The notes under the pieces are model-generated. The model made no database searches, had not been told where the DNA came from, and was given only the letters and a program-made list of their open reading frames with translations. This document shows positions 32,552 through 40,538 of a stretch of DNA of 43,746 bases, piece by piece (positions within the stretch are counted from its first letter, which is position 1; each line of letters opens with the position of its first letter). A program made the position numbers and the translations under genes. Source of the DNA: Hyphomonadaceae bacterium (GTDB lineage Bacteria; Pseudomonadota; Alphaproteobacteria; Caulobacterales; Aquidulcibacteraceae). The stretch is taken from contig JACMMP010000121.1 in the NCBI GenBank assembly GCA_014378995.1, positions 1-43,746 of the forward strand. The letters are read 5' to 3'.

Positions 32552-34123
32552 ATGCGGGATCATCTTAGTTGCGCCGCAGAAACCAGGGCCCGATGGTGGG
32601 CTCAGAGATCACCTGACATTGTTCGCAGGCTGCACCGCCCTCTCGCGCGGGAACTCGCGAAGTACGACGCATTCACACTGCTGGTCGCCGTGTACGCGTA
32701 CGTGCAGTATGCTCAGTTTGAGAGCCCGTTGCCTCCGTTTCTCCATTTTGAGGCGCTCGACACAAAGCCAATGCGGCAGACCGGATTGTCGGAGTGGGAG
32801 TTGGACGTCCTGTCTCGCGAGACACTTGCGTACTCGTCGATATCCGGTGGGCGAGCAGTCACGAGCCACTCCGACGTCGCTACTCTCATCAATCTCATCA
32901 AACGTCTTGAAGAAAACATTTGGCGTGCTTACCCGCACGGCCAACGCGACATCATTCTTGAGCTCAATCGAAGTTCGCATCGCCAATTTCCTTGGCAAAG
33001 ACCAACAAATCATCCCGCAATCGCGCGCTACTACAAAATTTATAGCGACCCGAAAGTTGAAGAGGTGCTGCGTAGGGTAACCGGCCTCAACACAGTCGAA
33101 CTCTTTCGCGTTGGAATTGGCCTCACAGGCCATTTCCTAGAGAAGCCCGCGCTGCCGATACCGGCACCTGCAGCGCTCCGCGTCGACTCTTCGCAGATCG
33201 ACAATTTTCTGCGAAGATTCGCGGACACAATCGTCAATCTCCGCAACCACATCGAAGCGAAAGCAGCCTTTGGTGTGAACTGGGCGTACGTCTCGAACCC
33301 GCTTCGAGATCGCCCACTTGTCGCCGTGATGATCAACGGTGGGCCACATTACCTGTGTCCGATTCCGAGCTTCCTGCTCCAGCGACTGACGTCAGGCATC
33401 TATTATGAGCTGATCAGCGACGACGGTTTTGCAAATCCCTTTGGTGCATCCTTCCAGCGGTACCTCGGTGAGGTTCTCGTAAGGGTGCAAGCGAACGCAT
33501 CGGTGCCGTATGCAATCTTCCCCGAGCGCAACTATGGGCCGGCCTCGAAGCGAAAGGATACGGTCGATTGGATCGCGACAGATGGCAGTGCGAACCTGTT
33601 CATTGAGGCAAAGGCAAAGCGCCTTGCCGTTCAAGCAAAAATCGACCTTGAGAGCCGCACCGCGATGGAATCACAAGTCTCTAAAATGGCGGAGTTTGTT
33701 GTTCAAGTTTACAAGACAATTGTTGATGCGTTGGATGGCAAATACCCGGAATGGAAACCAAATGCGCTCCCGATATATCCGATTGTTGTGACGTTGGAGG
33801 AATGGTTCCCGCTGGGTCCAATTGTTCATGGCACACTCAAGAATCGAGTTGTCGAGCTAATGGAAGAAGCGAAGCTCGACATTGGTATGCTCAAAACCAT
33901 GCCGTATTCGCTTGCTTCTTCCGACGACTTCGAAATGGCGATTCATGTGATGTCAAAGCGCGGAATAGACACCGTGATGGCAGAGCGCTGCTCTGAAGAG
34001 AAAAGAGAGTGGTTGCTCGCCGGCGTGCTGACTAACTCATTCGCCGACGAGCTTTCGGACGCAGAGATGTTCTTTCCCGAGATATGGAAAGAAATCATTC
34101 CGGAGACTATGGGCGATCAATGA
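32552..34123 (+). CDS. Hypothetical protein with PD-(D/E)XK nuclease-like motif
   Basis: The frame is open from a TTG at 32537; the ATG at 32552 with AGG just upstream is preferred, giving 523 residues. In numbering from the TTG, residues 303-320 (GASFQRYLGEVLVRVQ, with E312) are followed by D344 (KDTVDWIATDG) and E357-A-K359 (LFIEAKAKRL), the order E..D..ExK of the restriction-endonuclease-like fold. The final 150 residues contain VVQVYKTIVDALDGKYPEW and IVVTLEEWFPLGPIV, which recur in a family of large hypothetical proteins. The N-terminal 300 residues are helical and unrecognised. Base composition looks less GC-rich than in the core genes. It could be a defence nuclease in a mobile-element scar region; catalysis is inferred only. 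Confidence 0.7.
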   Translation: MRDHLSCAAETRARWWAQRSPDIVRRLHRPLARELAKYDAFTLLVAVYAYVQYAQFESPLPPFLHFEALDTKPMRQTGLSEWELDVLSRETLAYSSISGGRAVTSHSDVATLINLIKRLEENIWRAYPHGQRDIILELNRSSHRQFPWQRPTNHPAIARYYKIYSDPKVEEVLRRVTGLNTVELFRVGIGLTGHFLEKPALPIPAPAALRVDSSQIDNFLRRFADTIVNLRNHIEAKAAFGVNWAYVSNPLRDRPLVAVMINGGPHYLCPIPSFLLQRLTSGIYYELISDDGFANPFGASFQRYLGEVLVRVQANASVPYAIFPERNYGPASKRKDTVDWIATDGSANLFIEAKAKRLAVQAKIDLESRTAMESQVSKMAEFVVQVYKTIVDALDGKYPEWKPNALPIYPIVVTLEEWFPLGPIVHGTLKNRVVELMEEAKLDIGMLKTMPYSLASSDDFEMAIHVMSKRGIDTVMAERCSEEKREWLLAGVLTNSFADELSDAEMFFPEIWKEIIPETMGDQ

Positions 34124-34142
34124 ACAGCGTGAATCCCTCCAC

Positions 34143-34622
34143 TTAGGCGAAGTCATTTTTTCGTTCCGGTTCTACGAAAGGAATGTACGACCGTCGCATG
34201 GTCGCGTACTCCTGAATCTTGATTCTGAAGGGGCCCTTTGTGCCTTTCCCGATCGACACCGTTAGCGCAAGCTCGCCTTGCGGCAGCAACGATACGGGCA
34301 TGTAGTCATGCGCAAATGTTGATTGCTTCTCGTTGCGCCAAAGCCCGAGGTGATTTCTCCGCTGCAATTTTACGCGCGCGATGTGCGCAGCTTTTCCCTC
34401 AGCGAGTTGAAGGTCACATTTCCAGCTCGTAGACCTCACGGTGGGCAAACCTTCGCCACCGAATTCGCCGAGGGACGGATGCTCCGGTGTCCGCAGAACG
34501 AACACAACGTACCACCTCGTGAGAGCAAAAGCCGCGCCCACGATTATTGACAGCGCCAATAGCGCATTGCTTATGGCTTCGATCCAGTCGCCAAAAGAGG
34601 TCTGCGCTGATTGTGCAATCAT
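34143..34622 (-). CDS. Hypothetical single-span membrane protein
   Basis: This protein has 159 residues from the ATG at 34622, which stands one base after the upstream gene's stop (TAG-A-ATG); an in-frame ATG at 34646 would overlap that gene. One span lies at about residues 18-40 (NALLALSIIVGAAFALTRWY). The rest is a soluble beta-rich domain with WKCDLQLAEGKAAHIARVKL and GELALTVSIGKGTKGPFRIK, suggesting an immunoglobulin-like fold. No family is recognised. It is convergent with the nuclease-like gene, whose stop is only 19 bp away. Confidence 0.55.
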   Translation of the reverse strand: MIAQSAQTSFGDWIEAISNALLALSIIVGAAFALTRWYVVFVLRTPEHPSLGEFGGEGLPTVRSTSWKCDLQLAEGKAAHIARVKLQRRNHLGLWRNEKQSTFAHDYMPVSLLPQGELALTVSIGKGTKGPFRIKIQEYATMRRSYIPFVEPERKNDFA

Positions 34623-34623
34623 T

Positions 34624-34842
34624 CTAAGCGTCAGCCACAAGTGCACGCCATTCGACGCGCCACTTTGGCTCGACTTCCGCTGCCAGGTAGTAGTCGGGAA
34701 ACTGGCGGTACAGAACAGCCGATTGGCTGTCGACGCACTCCGGCCAGAACCCGTGACGGCAGAGATACGTCATCAGCTCGCGATGCCAGGTTGGCGCACG
34801 GATTCGCACTCCGATCGTTTGCGGCAGGGTGGTTCTATTCAT
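34624..34842 (-). CDS. Small hypothetical protein upstream of the membrane protein
   Basis: This protein has 72 residues from the ATG at 34842, with GGAG 7 nt upstream. The sequence MNRTTLPQTIGVRIRAPTWH continues with LMTYLCRHGFWPECVDSQSA and ends AEVEPKWRVEWRALVADA. It has three tryptophans, two cysteines and a basic first half. Its stop is separated by a single base from the start of the next gene, so the two form a coupled operon. No family is recognised. Confidence 0.5.
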   Translation of the reverse strand: MNRTTLPQTIGVRIRAPTWHRELMTYLCRHGFWPECVDSQSAVLYRQFPDYYLAAEVEPKWRVEWRALVADA

Positions 34843-35062
34843 GCACAACTCCATCGCAGGTCATATCAGGCCCGAAACTTGCCTAACGAGTCGTTAAACT
34901 CGTCCAAGCACGCGGCGGTGAGGACAATCGCGCCAACACGGCACCTCAGCGGTCGTGCGCCCTACTTCGCTGCAAAGCGGACGGCGGCGGCGAACCCGCG
35001 CCCTAGAATCCAGCCAACGCGCACGTTAAAGTGTTGCTTACCAACACGTGAAAATGTGAGCC

Positions 35063-35389
35063 ATGCTATACACACCGGGTCAACTGATGGACGCGCTCGC
35101 TCTCTCGAAGCAGCAGTGGCGCACGTTCAGAAAAGCGTTGCCGCAATTGAACTCAGGGCCCGGTCACGCCCCCTGTTTCTCCGCTGGGCATCTCGTCGCG
35201 GTTGCCGTCGCACAACGTATAATTGAGGCAACATCCGGATCACTCGCCGCGCTTTCCGGAGCGTCGGAGCAACTATTCGCCGTCCTAACCGCCGCATCTT
35301 GGCCGCATCTCGAGCGGTCCCAATTCGACGACGTCAATGGGTCGCCTCACGCTCAACGTGCTTCTCTCGTTTGCCCAGTTCGAACGTGA
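35063..35389 (+). pseudogene. HTH (MerR-like) island gene truncated by a deletion
   Basis: The first 85 or so residues, MLYTPGQLMDALALSKQQWR followed by FRKALPQL, GHAPCFSAGHLVAVAVAQRI and SLAALSGASEQLFAVL, match the layout of small HTH proteins often found beside integrase or recombinase genes. From about codon 87 the sequence changes to an out-of-frame reading of a serine recombinase and stops at 35389. The normal C-terminus is thus missing. Confidence 0.6.
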
Positions 35390-36545
35390 AGTCACTGGAG
35401 AGCGGATTCGAGATAAGTTCGCCGCATCGAAAGCCAAAGGCATGTGGATGGGCGGCACACCGCCACTGGGTTACGACGTCCAGAACCGCGCGCTCATCAT
35501 CAACGCATCGGAAGCGGACACCGTTCGCGTTATCTTCCAACGTTTTCTCGAAACTGGGTCGGTGCATGCACTCAAAACAGATCTCGACAGCAAAGGAGTC
35601 AAGTCCAAGCTTTGGACCACAGCAGGCGGCCTGCAGCGCGGTGGTTTCGCGTTCTCGCGCGGCGCGCTTTACGATTTGTTGGGCAACACCACTTATCGCG
35701 GTCAGGTCGCGCACAAGGGAAAAGTCTTCGCCGGTCAGCATGATCGCATCGTCGATGATGCGCTATGGGATGCGGTCCAGACTCTGCGTGATCGCAATGC
35801 CAAGCAGCCTAGGCGGTTAGCATCAGGCGCGAAGCTGATCGGCAAGGCGTTCGACGATCGCGGCAACGCGATGGCGCCCACGAGCGCGCACAAGGGAGGG
35901 ACACGATATCGCTACTATGTTTCGACAGCCGTCACCCGCGGCCGAGCTGAAGATGCTGGCAGCATGCGCCGGGTACCCATGGCGGCGCTCGAAGACGCTG
36001 TCGTTGCTGAGGTGGCGCCCCTGCTCGCGCGACGGTGGCTTGCTGACCAACCGGTCGCATCGCGGGCGCTAGAGGCGCTCCAGAAAGTCGTCATCTCGGC
36101 ACGCGCGCTCAGCCTTGAGCTGACCCCCGAAGCAATTGATCTCGATGCAGCGCCAGAGGCGGATCGATCTGAGGAGCGCGTGCTTCTAATCCGGCCGATT
36201 TCCTTTGCTAAGCCGCGGAACTCAACGACGCTCATTTCCGGCGGCGGCGCGCGCGAAGCTTCCAAAGTCGATCGCGCCCTGATCCGCGCCCTCGCCCGCG
36301 CCCATGCCTGGACCAAGAAGCTTGAAGCCGGGACCGTCCGATCAGTCGCTGCATTGGCCAGGGAAGAGAAACTCTGCCCGATCTACACTCGCAGCATTCT
36401 GCCTTTGGCCTTTTTGGCCCCTGATCTTACTGAGCAGATCTTGGAAGGGCGGCAACCTCGAACGCTGACGCTCACCGCCCTGCTGGCGGACCCGTTGCCG
36501 CTCGACTGGGCTAGCCAACGCGCCCGGTTTGCCGCCTTCATCTAG
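35322..36545 (+). pseudogene. Serine recombinase lacking its N-terminal catalytic domain
   Basis: Sequence recognisable from about 35322 reads NSTTSMGRLTLNVLLSFAQF, then EREVTGERIRDKFAASKAKG and MWMGGTPPLGYDVQNRAL, i.e. the end of the resolvase domain, the long helix and the start of the 'Recombinase' domain. The next part is complete (ALYDLLGNTTYRGQVAHKGK, VDDALWDAVQTLRDRNAK) through to PLDWASQRARFAAFI near the end. The first 120 or so residues with the catalytic serine are absent: upstream lies the HTH gene in another frame. No zinc ribbon is clear. The element's recombinase is therefore inactive, and the present start (ATG 35337) would give only a DNA-binding fragment. Confidence 0.85.
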
Positions 36546-36793
36546 CCGCTAGAGATGCGTTCGAGGACTGTCTGACTAGCGTCAGGCCCCCGCTGCAAAC
36601 TCGTCTCCGCACCAGCGCCCCGCAAAATCTTAGGTTTTTGATTCCGGCTTGGAGACTGCCGCGGTTCTGGCCCTTGCCGACCTCGTCTTTGTCCCTGCGT
36701 TGCGGTCTCTGCACTGCGATCGGCGCGCTATCGTTCGGAGACTAGGCCAACTTTTTCCCGCGACTTTTAGGGCGGTTCGCGAGACCGAAGGAT

Positions 36794-36869
36794 TGGTGGA
36801 GCCTAGCGGGATCGAACCGCTGACCTCCTGCATGCCATGCAGGCGCTCTCCCAGCTGAGCTAAGGCCCC
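36794..36869 (-). tRNA. tRNA-Ala (anticodon GGC)
   Basis: The minus-strand sequence folds as a full cloverleaf: acceptor GGGGCCT pairs with AGGCTCC, D arm TTAGCTCAGCTGGGAGAGC, anticodon stem CCTGC/GCAGG around loop ATGGCAT (anticodon GGC), and T arm with GGTTCGATCC. The CCA end is encoded. The recombinase relic lies on the 3' side of this gene, where elements often insert. A protein frame over this region (36630-36896) is a tRNA shadow and is not called. Confidence 0.95.
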
Positions 36870-36965
36870 GTAAGCGGCGCGCCGCGCATGGCGCACCCCC
36901 GGTTTTGGGAAGGGCGGAACTTACGCGCCGCCCCGATACTGTTCAAGCTTGCTGCGCGCGGGGCG

Positions 36966-37460
36966 TCAGCGGCTTTCGTCTTCGTCGCCGCCTCCGATCG
37001 GGCCGAGTTCGTCCTCGGGGAACTCTTCTTCGTCCTCGATCATCGGCACACTGTCGTCGTCAGCGGCGTCGTCGCCGAGATCGGCTTCTTCTTCGGAAAA
37101 GCCCTCCGGCAACTCATCGCCAGAAGCAGCGGGCTCCGCTTCGTCTTCCTCGTCCGCCAACAACGGCTCGGCCTCTGCTTCGGCGTCGATTTCCGGCGTT
37201 TCTTCGACTTCTTCGTCCTCGTCCTCTTCGCCGGCCTTCACTTTGGCCTTGCCCTTGGCTTCGAGTTCCTCGTCTTCGTCCTCGTAATTGGGTCCATTCG
37301 CCGACACCTTGGAGCGGGTGCGGCGCACGCGCACGCCTTCCTCGGCAGGATCGAAGCTCGTCGTGCATTTGGGGCAGACAGCCGGGCGGCGGCTCAGATC
37401 GTAGAACTTCGCCCCGCAGTTCGGGCACAATTGCTTCGCGCCCAAATCGGTCTTGGCCAA
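36966..37460 (-). CDS. TIGR02300 (FYDLN acid) family protein
   Basis: The N-terminus holds a zinc-ribbon-like pair of CxxC motifs, LCPNCGAKFYDLSRRPAVCP followed by KCTTSFDP, with the diagnostic FYDL text, and then a very acidic low-complexity tail of about 110 residues (Glu/Asp runs) ending GGGDEDESR. The family usually starts MAKPELG; here a TTG at 37460 gives MAKTDLG and is preceded by GGGAGAG at 5-6 nt, so TTG is preferred over the distant ATG at 37502. The product has 164 residues. The function is unknown; the gene commonly neighbours aroA in Alphaproteobacteria. The acidic tail leaves a long open frame on the other strand that should not be annotated. Confidence 0.9.
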   Translation of the reverse strand: MAKTDLGAKQLCPNCGAKFYDLSRRPAVCPKCTTSFDPAEEGVRVRRTRSKVSANGPNYEDEDEELEAKGKAKVKAGEEDEDEEVEETPEIDAEAEAEPLLADEEDEAEPAASGDELPEGFSEEEADLGDDAADDDSVPMIEDEEEFPEDELGPIGGGDEDESR

Positions 37461-37588
37461 AACGGCTCTCCCTATGCTCGGCGTGCGTGGCACGCACCTC
37501 ACGCGCGGGGCGCTCGCTTGCCACCTTAGGAAGCGCCTGTCAAAAGCTTTGTCATCTCAATCCAGCGGCTGCCAATCAGGTGCCTTCC

Positions 37589-38896
37589 ATGCGTCTCAAG
37601 GCGCGATTCGCCGGGCCGCTACGGGGCCGCGCCCGCCCACCCGGCGACAAGTCCATTTCCCATCGCGCGCTCATTCTGGGCGCGCTGGCTCATGGGCAGA
37701 CCGAAATCGAAGGTTTGCTCGAATCCGAGGACGTTCTGTGCACCGCGGCCGCGGTGCGCTTGTTCGGCGCCAAGGCCGAACAACTGGACGAGAAACGCTG
37801 GCGCGTCACCGGCGCCGGCGGCTTCAGCCAGCCACACGAGACGATCGATTGCGGCAATTCAGGCACTGCTGCGCGTCTGCTGATGGGCGCGGCGAGCGGC
37901 TTCAAACTCAGCGCGCGCTTTGACGGCGATCAATCGCTGCGCAAGCGGCCAATGAATCGCATCGTTGCGCCGCTCTCGCAGATGGGCGCGCGCTTCGACG
38001 CCGCCGACAACCGGCTGCCGCTGATCATGCACGGCAACGCCTTGAAGGGGATAACCTACCGCTCGCCGGTCTCCTCCGCTCAAGTGAAGTCGGCAGTGTT
38101 GCTGGCCGGTCTCCACGCGGAGGGCGAGACAGTGTTGATTGAACGAGAACGCTCGCGCGATCACACGGAGCGGATGTTGGGCGTGTTCGGCGCCGCTATC
38201 GACACGATTGAAATTGACGGCGGCCAGCACCCGCGCGTGCGCGCCAGTGCGCTGCACGGCGCCAATATTTACGTTCCTGCCGATCCGTCCTCGGCGGCGT
38301 TTCCGATCGCCGCCGCGCTGATCCTCAACAATTCGGAAATCAGCGTCGAAGACGTGCTGGTCAATCCTTTGCGGCTAGGCTTTTACGAAACGCTGCTCGA
38401 GATGGGCGCCAAGCTCACCTACGAGGAGCGCCGCGATCCGATCGGCGAGCCGATCGCCAATATCGTCGCACACGCCAGCAAGCTGAATGGCGTAAACCCG
38501 CCTGCCCGGCGCGCGCCCTCCATGATCGATGAGTTTCCGATACTCGCGATCGTCGCCGCTTTCGCTCATGGCGAAACGCGGATCGTCGGCGCCGCCGAAC
38601 TCCGAGTGAAGGAAAGCGACCGTATCGGCCTCATGGTGGAAGGCCTCAGAGCCTGCGGCGTCGATGCCGAGGAGCTCCCCGACGGCCTGATCGTGCGTGG
38701 CGGCGGACCAAAGAGCGTCCGCGGTGGGGCGAGCATCCGCACCCAGAGCGACCATCGCATCGCGATGTCCTTCCTCATCCTCGGCATGGCTTCCAGAGAG
38801 CCCGTGACAGTCGATGACGCTCAGATGATCGCCACGTCCTTCCCCAACTTTATCGAATGCATGCGCAGCCTGGGCGCCGACATCCGCGAAGTGTGA
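37589..38896 (+). CDS. aroA: 3-phosphoshikimate 1-carboxyvinyltransferase (EPSP synthase)
   Basis: AroA joins shikimate-3-phosphate and PEP to make EPSP in the shikimate pathway (cytoplasm). The 435-residue product begins at the ATG at 37589; the open frame runs far upstream through antisense of the acidic gene and must not be used. Motifs are PPGDKSISHRALILGALA, DCGNSGTAARLLMG, FDGDQSLRKRPM, PSSAAFPIAAALI, IDEFPILAIVAAFAHG and ELRVKESDRI, all intact. The glycine in NSGT, where glyphosate-tolerant class II enzymes such as CP4 have alanine (NAAT), is retained, so a glyphosate-sensitive type is expected. It is divergent from the TIGR02300 gene. Confidence 0.97.
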   Translation: MRLKARFAGPLRGRARPPGDKSISHRALILGALAHGQTEIEGLLESEDVLCTAAAVRLFGAKAEQLDEKRWRVTGAGGFSQPHETIDCGNSGTAARLLMGAASGFKLSARFDGDQSLRKRPMNRIVAPLSQMGARFDAADNRLPLIMHGNALKGITYRSPVSSAQVKSAVLLAGLHAEGETVLIERERSRDHTERMLGVFGAAIDTIEIDGGQHPRVRASALHGANIYVPADPSSAAFPIAAALILNNSEISVEDVLVNPLRLGFYETLLEMGAKLTYEERRDPIGEPIANIVAHASKLNGVNPPARRAPSMIDEFPILAIVAAFAHGETRIVGAAELRVKESDRIGLMVEGLRACGVDAEELPDGLIVRGGGPKSVRGGASIRTQSDHRIAMSFLILGMASREPVTVDDAQMIATSFPNFIECMRSLGADIREV

Positions 38897-39029
38897 TAGG
38901 GAGCCTCGGCTTTCACTCTTCGCGCTCCTCTGCAAGTTCCCCAACACAGATCAACGCGACGCTGCATAGATCGCGGTGAAGTGAAGGCACTGGCTCAGCC
39001 GCAGTGCGTTTGAGGTCGAGGAGCACATT

Positions 39030-39203
39030 ATGAAGATCGTTATCGCTGGCGTGCTGCTGATCGCGGCGTTTACGGCTGAGAGTGTCGACCACGCTCGAAC
39101 GGAAGCGAAGTCCGCCGCAGCTTTAAGCGCCGCAGAATTAGCGGAGACCGATGCAAGCAACTTAGAGAGCCAACAGAAGGTCGAAGCGCCCCGCCCCACC
39201 TAA
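39030..39203 (+). CDS. Small exported peptide (57 aa)
   Basis: A short gene with an excellent RBS (GAGGAG at 39018-39023, 6 nt before the ATG). The product begins MKIVIAGVLLIAAFTAES, a signal-peptide-like segment, followed by an alanine- and acid-rich helix (EAKSAAALSAAELAETDASN) and ends VEAPRPT. It is probably periplasmic. No family is recognised. Its stop lies 7 bp from the stop of the convergent symporter gene, and it may be co-transcribed with aroA, 133 bp upstream. The minus-strand frame over the same bases (38951-39199) lacks these features. Confidence 0.65.
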   Translation: MKIVIAGVLLIAAFTAESVDHARTEAKSAAALSAAELAETDASNLESQQKVEAPRPT

Positions 39204-39210
39204 GTCTCGG

Positions 39211-40473
39211 CTAACCGCCGTCTAAAGATTCAGCGTGTGGTTCGCGCGCTTCATTGCGCGCTAGGACCGAAGTGGCGGCTAAGTCCCCGGTGACGTTGCC
39301 AAGCGTGCGGAAAATATCTGGGATCACCTCAACGGCGAGCAAGATTCCCAGTAGCTCGAACGGAATGCCCAGCGCCATGGATATTGGCGCGATCGAGGCG
39401 ACGAACGAGATTTGCCCCGGTAATCCCACCGAGCCAATGCTGACTCCAAAGGCCACCACGATTGCCCCAGCGATTTGAACCATCGTGGGCTCAACGCCAT
39501 AGAGATGCGCAACGACGAAGCACACGGCGAGATTGGCGACCGGACTGGTGAAGCGAAACACCGCGACCGCCAACGGCAGCACGACATCGGCGACGTGAGC
39601 GGGAATGTTCAGCCCGCGCAGCGCAGCTTCCAGCATCGCCGGCAGCGACGCCAAAGACGATTGCGTCGATGCGGCGATCGCCCACACGGGTGCCGCTGCG
39701 GCCGTGAAGCGCGAAATCGGCTGTCGCCCCCACGTCACCGCGATGAGCCAGGCAACGATGGTGATCGCCAGCGTCGCCGCAGACACGATGGTCACGTACT
39801 GCACCAGCGTCCCTGCTGCGCCAAAGCCGGCGCGCAAGCCGACGCCTAACGCCAGGGCGAACACGCCGATCGGCCCGGCCAGCAAAATCCAGCGGACGAT
39901 GACGATCATCGCTTCCGACACCGCCCGGAAAAAGCCGACGAGCTGATCGCGCATTGCAGCCGGGAGCCTCGTGGTGGCGAAGCCAAAGAAAATGGAGAAC
40001 ACCACGAGCTGCAGGATCTGATTATTTGCAGCCGCGCTGACCGGGTTGGCCGGCGCCAAGCCCTGCAGCCACGCAACGAAGCTCGGCGGCTCCTCGATCA
40101 CGACGGCGTCAGCGCCGACGCTCGCGATAAACGCGGCGGCAGCCTCGCGATCGAACGGCCAAAGCGCGAGCAACCCCTCGGTCACGGCGATGCCGAACAC
40201 TGCAGCGAACACGAGCAGCACCGAAAACAGCAGCATGGCGCGCGCGACCAGACCACCCGCTTTGGCCGCGTCCGCCACCGAAGCGATGCCGGTGATCAGA
40301 AGCGAAACCACGAGCGGCACCACCGTCATGCTCAGCGCGTTCAGCCAAAGCCCGCCGAACGCTTCGACTACGCCCGCGGCGCCCGCCAGCTGCGGCGCCT
40401 CCGCCCGCACCAACGCGCCCGCAATGATGCCCGCAATCAGCGCAGCGAGCACAAATAAGCTGATCGATTTCAA
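39211..40473 (-). CDS. SDF-family Na+/H+:dicarboxylate (amino acid) symporter
   Basis: This is a 420-residue protein with the GltP/DctA fold: eight or so membrane helices plus re-entrant loops. Typical elements are the opening FVLAALIAGIIAGALV, LWLNALSMTVVPLVVSLLIT, NQILQLVVFSIFFGFA, the serine-rich hairpin AASTQSSLASLPAMLEAALR, VLPLAVAVFRFTSPVANLAV and GLPGQISFVASIAPISMALG. The substrate (dicarboxylate, glutamate/aspartate or other) cannot be fixed: the usual NMDGT motif on TM7 is replaced by VFRFTSP. It is 65 bp downstream of the monooxygenase gene on the same strand and may be co-transcribed with it. Confidence 0.9.
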   Translation of the reverse strand: MKSISLFVLAALIAGIIAGALVRAEAPQLAGAAGVVEAFGGLWLNALSMTVVPLVVSLLITGIASVADAAKAGGLVARAMLLFSVLLVFAAVFGIAVTEGLLALWPFDREAAAAFIASVGADAVVIEEPPSFVAWLQGLAPANPVSAAANNQILQLVVFSIFFGFATTRLPAAMRDQLVGFFRAVSEAMIVIVRWILLAGPIGVFALALGVGLRAGFGAAGTLVQYVTIVSAATLAITIVAWLIAVTWGRQPISRFTAAAAPVWAIAASTQSSLASLPAMLEAALRGLNIPAHVADVVLPLAVAVFRFTSPVANLAVCFVVAHLYGVEPTMVQIAGAIVVAFGVSIGSVGLPGQISFVASIAPISMALGIPFELLGILLAVEVIPDIFRTLGNVTGDLAATSVLARNEAREPHAESLDGG

Positions 40474-40538
40474 TGCCGCCCCTTAGTCGATCCGAACCAG
40501 CGGCTGGTATCGCAGGCAGCTACGCTACGCCAGCTTTA

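Noticed and set aside
36630-36896. 88-codon ORF reading GALAQLGERLHGMQEVSGS
   Set aside because: This is the well-known false translation of a tRNA gene; the tRNA-Ala cloverleaf is complete.
36905-37588. Upstream extension of aroA to a 663-residue protein
   Set aside because: The extension is Arg/Pro-rich antisense of the acidic TIGR02300 tail; EPSP synthase homology begins at the ATG at 37589.
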